DNA of 64,000 nucleotides from Robertmurraya sp. FSL R5-0851 (lineage in GTDB: Bacteria > Bacillota > Bacilli > Bacillales > Cytobacillaceae). The DNA is taken from NCBI RefSeq assembly GCF_038002965.1, contig NZ_JBBOOE010000001.1, positions 446,501 through 510,500 on the forward strand. The letters run 5' to 3'. Numbering within the stretch: position 1 is the first letter of the stretch; each line of letters starts with the position of its first letter. The position numbers and the translations under genes are program-made. Below are positions 61,628-64,000 of the stretch, in pieces. The notes below the pieces were generated by a model. The model was not told where the DNA came from and ran no database searches. It saw only the letters and a list, made by a program, of their open reading frames with translations.

Positions 61628-62657
61628 TATAAATCTCCCTTTCGATTCATTCGGATTAGCAAGTAGATCAAGTATGGCGCTCCCAGTATGCCCGTGATGA
61701 CACCTACAGGGTATCTAGCAACGAATGCGAATTGTCCGATAAGATCTGATGCTAAAACTAAAATGATGCCAACAAGACCTGCTGGGACAATAGTTGAAAA
61801 TCCAACACCAACGAGTCTTTTTGCGATAGGTCCGGATAGGAAGGCGACAAAGGCAATGGGTCCTGTTGTAGCGGTAGCTAACGCAATAATAAGTACGGAA
61901 CTGATCACAAGAATAAGCCGTGTCTGATTCGTATCAACCCCAAGTGAAGTTGCTGCTTGTTCTCCAAGCTCTAACATATCTAATCGTTTACCAAGCAAGA
62001 TAATAATGGGGGCGAAGATAAGAACCGTTATCATAAGAGGATAAAGAGTCTCCATTTTAGCCCCGTTTAGACTACCGCTTAACCACCTCATGGCAGTAGG
62101 AATATCATGTTGCTGGCCAATCATTAATAAGTAAGAGATGATGGCATTTAGCATGGCTTGAATGCCAATGCCTATTAATATTAATCTGCCAATGGAAAAA
62201 GAAGTACCTTTTGATAATAGAAAAATAACAATTACTGTTGCAAGTCCACCAATAATAGAAGCAATGGAAACAAAGGTAGTACTTGCCTGAAGAACGATAA
62301 TACAAAAAACCGCAGCAGCGCTTGAACCAGCTGTGATTCCGATAACATTTGGATTGGCAAGGGGATTACGAAGCATCGTTTGAAATACCGTTCCAGCTAC
62401 ACCAAAAGCAAATCCGGCAAAAACACCTGCTACCATTCTTGGAAAGCGTATGGTTCCCACTGAAAAGGAGGCACCTTTTACTTTTTCACCTAGTAAAACA
62501 CTGATCACATCGGAAACAGGGTAAATCGTATTTCCTAGCATCAGCATCGTGCAGCAAAGGGCAAAGGCAATGATTGCAAGTATGGATGTGACGAGGAAAA
62601 ACGACGACGTCTCTTCGTTCTACCTACCATAATAAGGTTGATCGTTTCATTCATCAT
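61627..62657 (-). pseudogene. siderophore ABC permease (FecCD family), frameshifted near the N-terminus
   Basis: The authentic start is ATG 62657 (MMNETINLIMVGRTKRRRRF), overlapping the stop of the upstream permease (ATGA). That frame closes soon after. The family-typical continuation FLVTSILAIIAFALCCTMLM, GNTIYPVSDVISVLLGEK, and the full FecCD membrane domain (FAGFAFGVAGTVFQTML, NPNVIGITAGSSAAAV, LSGPIAKRLVG) runs in another frame to 61627. The shift falls in the five-base T run (A run on the plus strand) at about 62595-62599. Either the gene is inactivated, a homopolymer sequencing error occurred, or slippage rescues it. Confidence 0.8.
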
Positions 62658-63688
62658 AAGGCACGCATTTTCGCTTTCATAGTTATTAAGATTAATATAG
62701 GAGCCCCAATAAATGCGGTCACGACACCCACTTCAAGCTCACCAGGACTTCCTAGAATTCGACCACATACATCGGAGATGGTTAATATAATGGCACCTGA
62801 TAACGCTGACATCGGAATAATGTATCGTAGATCAGGACCGATGAGGAGTCGAATCACATGTGTGGCAATTAAACCGATAAAACCAATAGGACCTGCTAGT
62901 GCGGTTGCTACACCACATAGTAGCACGCCTCCAAAAGCAGCAACCAGTCTAAGTGTTCCAGTACGTACCCCTAATCCTGTAGCTACTTCATCACCTAATG
63001 CTATTGCATTGAGTGCTGGAGCAGAGAACAGGGCTATGAGTATTCCGATAATAAGAAAAGGAATAAAAAGAGAGATAGAGTTCCAATTTCCTGCTCCAAC
63101 ACTACCAACCTGCCAAAATCTAAATTGATCCATCACGTTTGAGCGGGGAATCATAATGGCCATGACAAGAGATGACAACGCCGCACTTGTAGCAGCGCCC
63201 GCTAAAACTAGTTTAAGGGGCGTGGCACCGCCACTCCCCATCGAACCAATTCCGAATACAAAAATGGCAGTTATGATTGCTCCTGCTAAGGCAAGCCAAA
63301 TGTATTGACCAGCAGTACCAATATTAAAAAAGGAAATTCCACAAACAACGAATAGTGCTGCACCTGTGTTAACTCCTAATATACTAGGGTCTGCAATAGG
63401 ATTACGAGTGACTGATTGCATGAGAGCGCCAGAAACACCCAATGCAGCCCCACACATAATACTAAATACGGTTCTAGCTATTCTTTGGCGGACAACATTG
63501 GCCCCATGACTCTGTACTTCAGGATGGAATAAGCCATCTATAAGCTCATTCCATCCAACTATACGAGATCCAAAAGCAAGAGAAGCCAATACACATATAC
63601 CGAGTAAGACAATAGAAAGTACAAGTACTTTTATGAAATGTTTCGGTAAAAGTAACTGCTTATTTTCTAAAACGGATGTATGATTCAT
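62654..63688 (-). CDS. siderophore ABC permease (FecCD family)
   Basis: 344 residues from ATG 63688. It has about nine hydrophobic segments in the FecCD order: LVLSIVLLGICVLASLAFG, GAALGVSGALMQSVTRNPIA, PSILGVNTGAALFVV, LAGPIGFIGLIATHVIRLL and the C-terminal GVVTAFIGAPILILITM. FecCD permeases work in pairs, here with the frameshifted gene at 61627-62657, to move ferric siderophores across the membrane. The gene is intact and lies two bases downstream of the binding-protein gene. Confidence 0.95.
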   Translation of the reverse strand: MNHTSVLENKQLLLPKHFIKVLVLSIVLLGICVLASLAFGSRIVGWNELIDGLFHPEVQSHGANVVRQRIARTVFSIMCGAALGVSGALMQSVTRNPIADPSILGVNTGAALFVVCGISFFNIGTAGQYIWLALAGAIITAIFVFGIGSMGSGGATPLKLVLAGAATSAALSSLVMAIMIPRSNVMDQFRFWQVGSVGAGNWNSISLFIPFLIIGILIALFSAPALNAIALGDEVATGLGVRTGTLRLVAAFGGVLLCGVATALAGPIGFIGLIATHVIRLLIGPDLRYIIPMSALSGAIILTISDVCGRILGSPGELEVGVVTAFIGAPILILITMKAKMRAL

Positions 63689-63689
63689 T

Positions 63690-64000
63690 TTATTGAACTT
63701 TGCTAACTGCTTCTGAGAGTAAAGTTAAGTACTCATCAATGGAGAATTCAATGGCCAGTGGATTTGGCGTTCCTGCTGCTGCAAGTGGAGTGTTATCTCC
63801 AATAATGACCACAGAACCTCTCTCTATTGCTGGAACTTTCCCAAGGATTGGATCAGCTTGTAGAGCGGCAAGTGTATTATCATCACCATAGGATACTAAA
63901 ATTTCAGCATCGTTAAGCATATCTGCATTTTCTGCACTTACTTCTATATAGAAACTATTTGGATCAGTCATTTGACTTGTAATACTTTCAGGGTATTCCA
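63690..64000 (-). CDS. iron-siderophore ABC transporter substrate-binding protein, C-terminal part
   Basis: The frame is open to the right edge, so the N-terminus and lipoprotein signal lie outside. The visible 103 codons end the periplasmic-binding-type fold: EYPESITSQMTDPNS, VSAENADMLNDAEILVSYG, LGKVPAIERGSVVIIGD and the closing FSIDEYLTLLSEAVSKV. This is typical of FhuD/YfiY/FecB-like binding proteins. It is the first gene of the uptake operon in this window. Such operons are usually repressed by Fur with iron, but the promoter is not in view. Confidence 0.88.
   Translation of the reverse strand, partial: EYPESITSQMTDPNSFYIEVSAENADMLNDAEILVSYGDDNTLAALQADPILGKVPAIERGSVVIIGDNTPLAAAGTPNPLAIEFSIDEYLTLLSEAVSKVQ

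Overview
The window is AT-rich DNA from an aerobic, spore-forming Firmicute of the Bacillaceae (Bacillus, Neobacillus or a close relative). The evidence is a tricistronic GerA/GerB/GerC germinant receptor operon, cwlJ, a second broken gerA start, a DUF3231 protein, strong AGGAGG ribosome binding sites with many TTG/GTG starts, and the hxlAB ribulose monophosphate pathway. It divides into a long accessory half (about 1-43.9 kb) and a more ordinary chromosomal half (about 44-64 kb).

Accessory half. A YcdB/YcdC-type gene is split by an IS4-family element with a 9-bp target duplication (1-2.6 kb). Small orphan genes follow, then an IS1182-family element with a frameshifted transposase (4.4-6.1 kb). 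Next comes a dense defence region: a stand-alone reverse transcriptase of the defence-associated (DRT) kind with a promoter and about 270 nt of apparent non-coding RNA in front of it (6.2-7.9 kb); a two-gene retropepsin-like protease module (8.3-8.9 kb); a HepT-MntA toxin-antitoxin pair (10.1-10.8 kb); and a complete type II Wadjet operon jetABCD behind a ribbon-helix-helix regulator (11.0-19.7 kb). A decayed large serine recombinase, a compound palindromic site with an SOS-like core, and truncated XRE and DUF3888 genes mark an old mobile-element boundary (19.9-22.0 kb). A short core-like stretch (cwlJ, a 59-aa gene, hsp20) is followed by a gerA fragment cut by a second, deleted IS1182 copy (23.3-24.7 kb). 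A second Wadjet cluster in the order D-A-B-C is broken in jetB and cut off in jetC (25.4-28.9 kb). A lactococcin-972-type bacteriocin operon with its membrane protein and ABC ATPase ends at a terminator (29.0-32.1 kb).

From 32.5 to 38.6 kb lies a group II intron whose reverse transcriptase is interrupted, exactly at the PQGG motif, by a recombinase-in-trio element: three overlapping tyrosine recombinases between arrays of a TTATGCAAAG motif. Genes of a plasmid or conjugative element follow (XRE, a frameshifted TadZ/CpaE-like ATPase, DUF4258-like, a DUF3854/TOPRIM primase-like protein, a zinc-ribbon protein; 39-43.5 kb), then another recombinase remnant.

Chromosomal half. After a GlcG/HbpS-like gene and two short-chain dehydrogenases (one with a striking Met/Gln-rich N-terminus), hxlB-hxlA, zwf and gndA form a dissimilatory ribulose monophosphate cycle for formaldehyde. 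A DUF3231 gene, a YhdH/YhfP-type oxidoreductase and a divergent HxlR-type regulator follow. A shared AAGT-N4-ACTT motif upstream of hxlA, zwf, the hxlR/oxidoreductase pair and a pair of GNAT acetyltransferases suggests one carbonyl-responsive regulon. The gerABC operon, the GNAT pair, and an iron-siderophore ABC importer (ATPase, two permeases of which one is frameshifted, and a substrate-binding protein running off the right edge) complete the window.

All family assignments come from reading the translated sequence and recalled family features; no searches were run.
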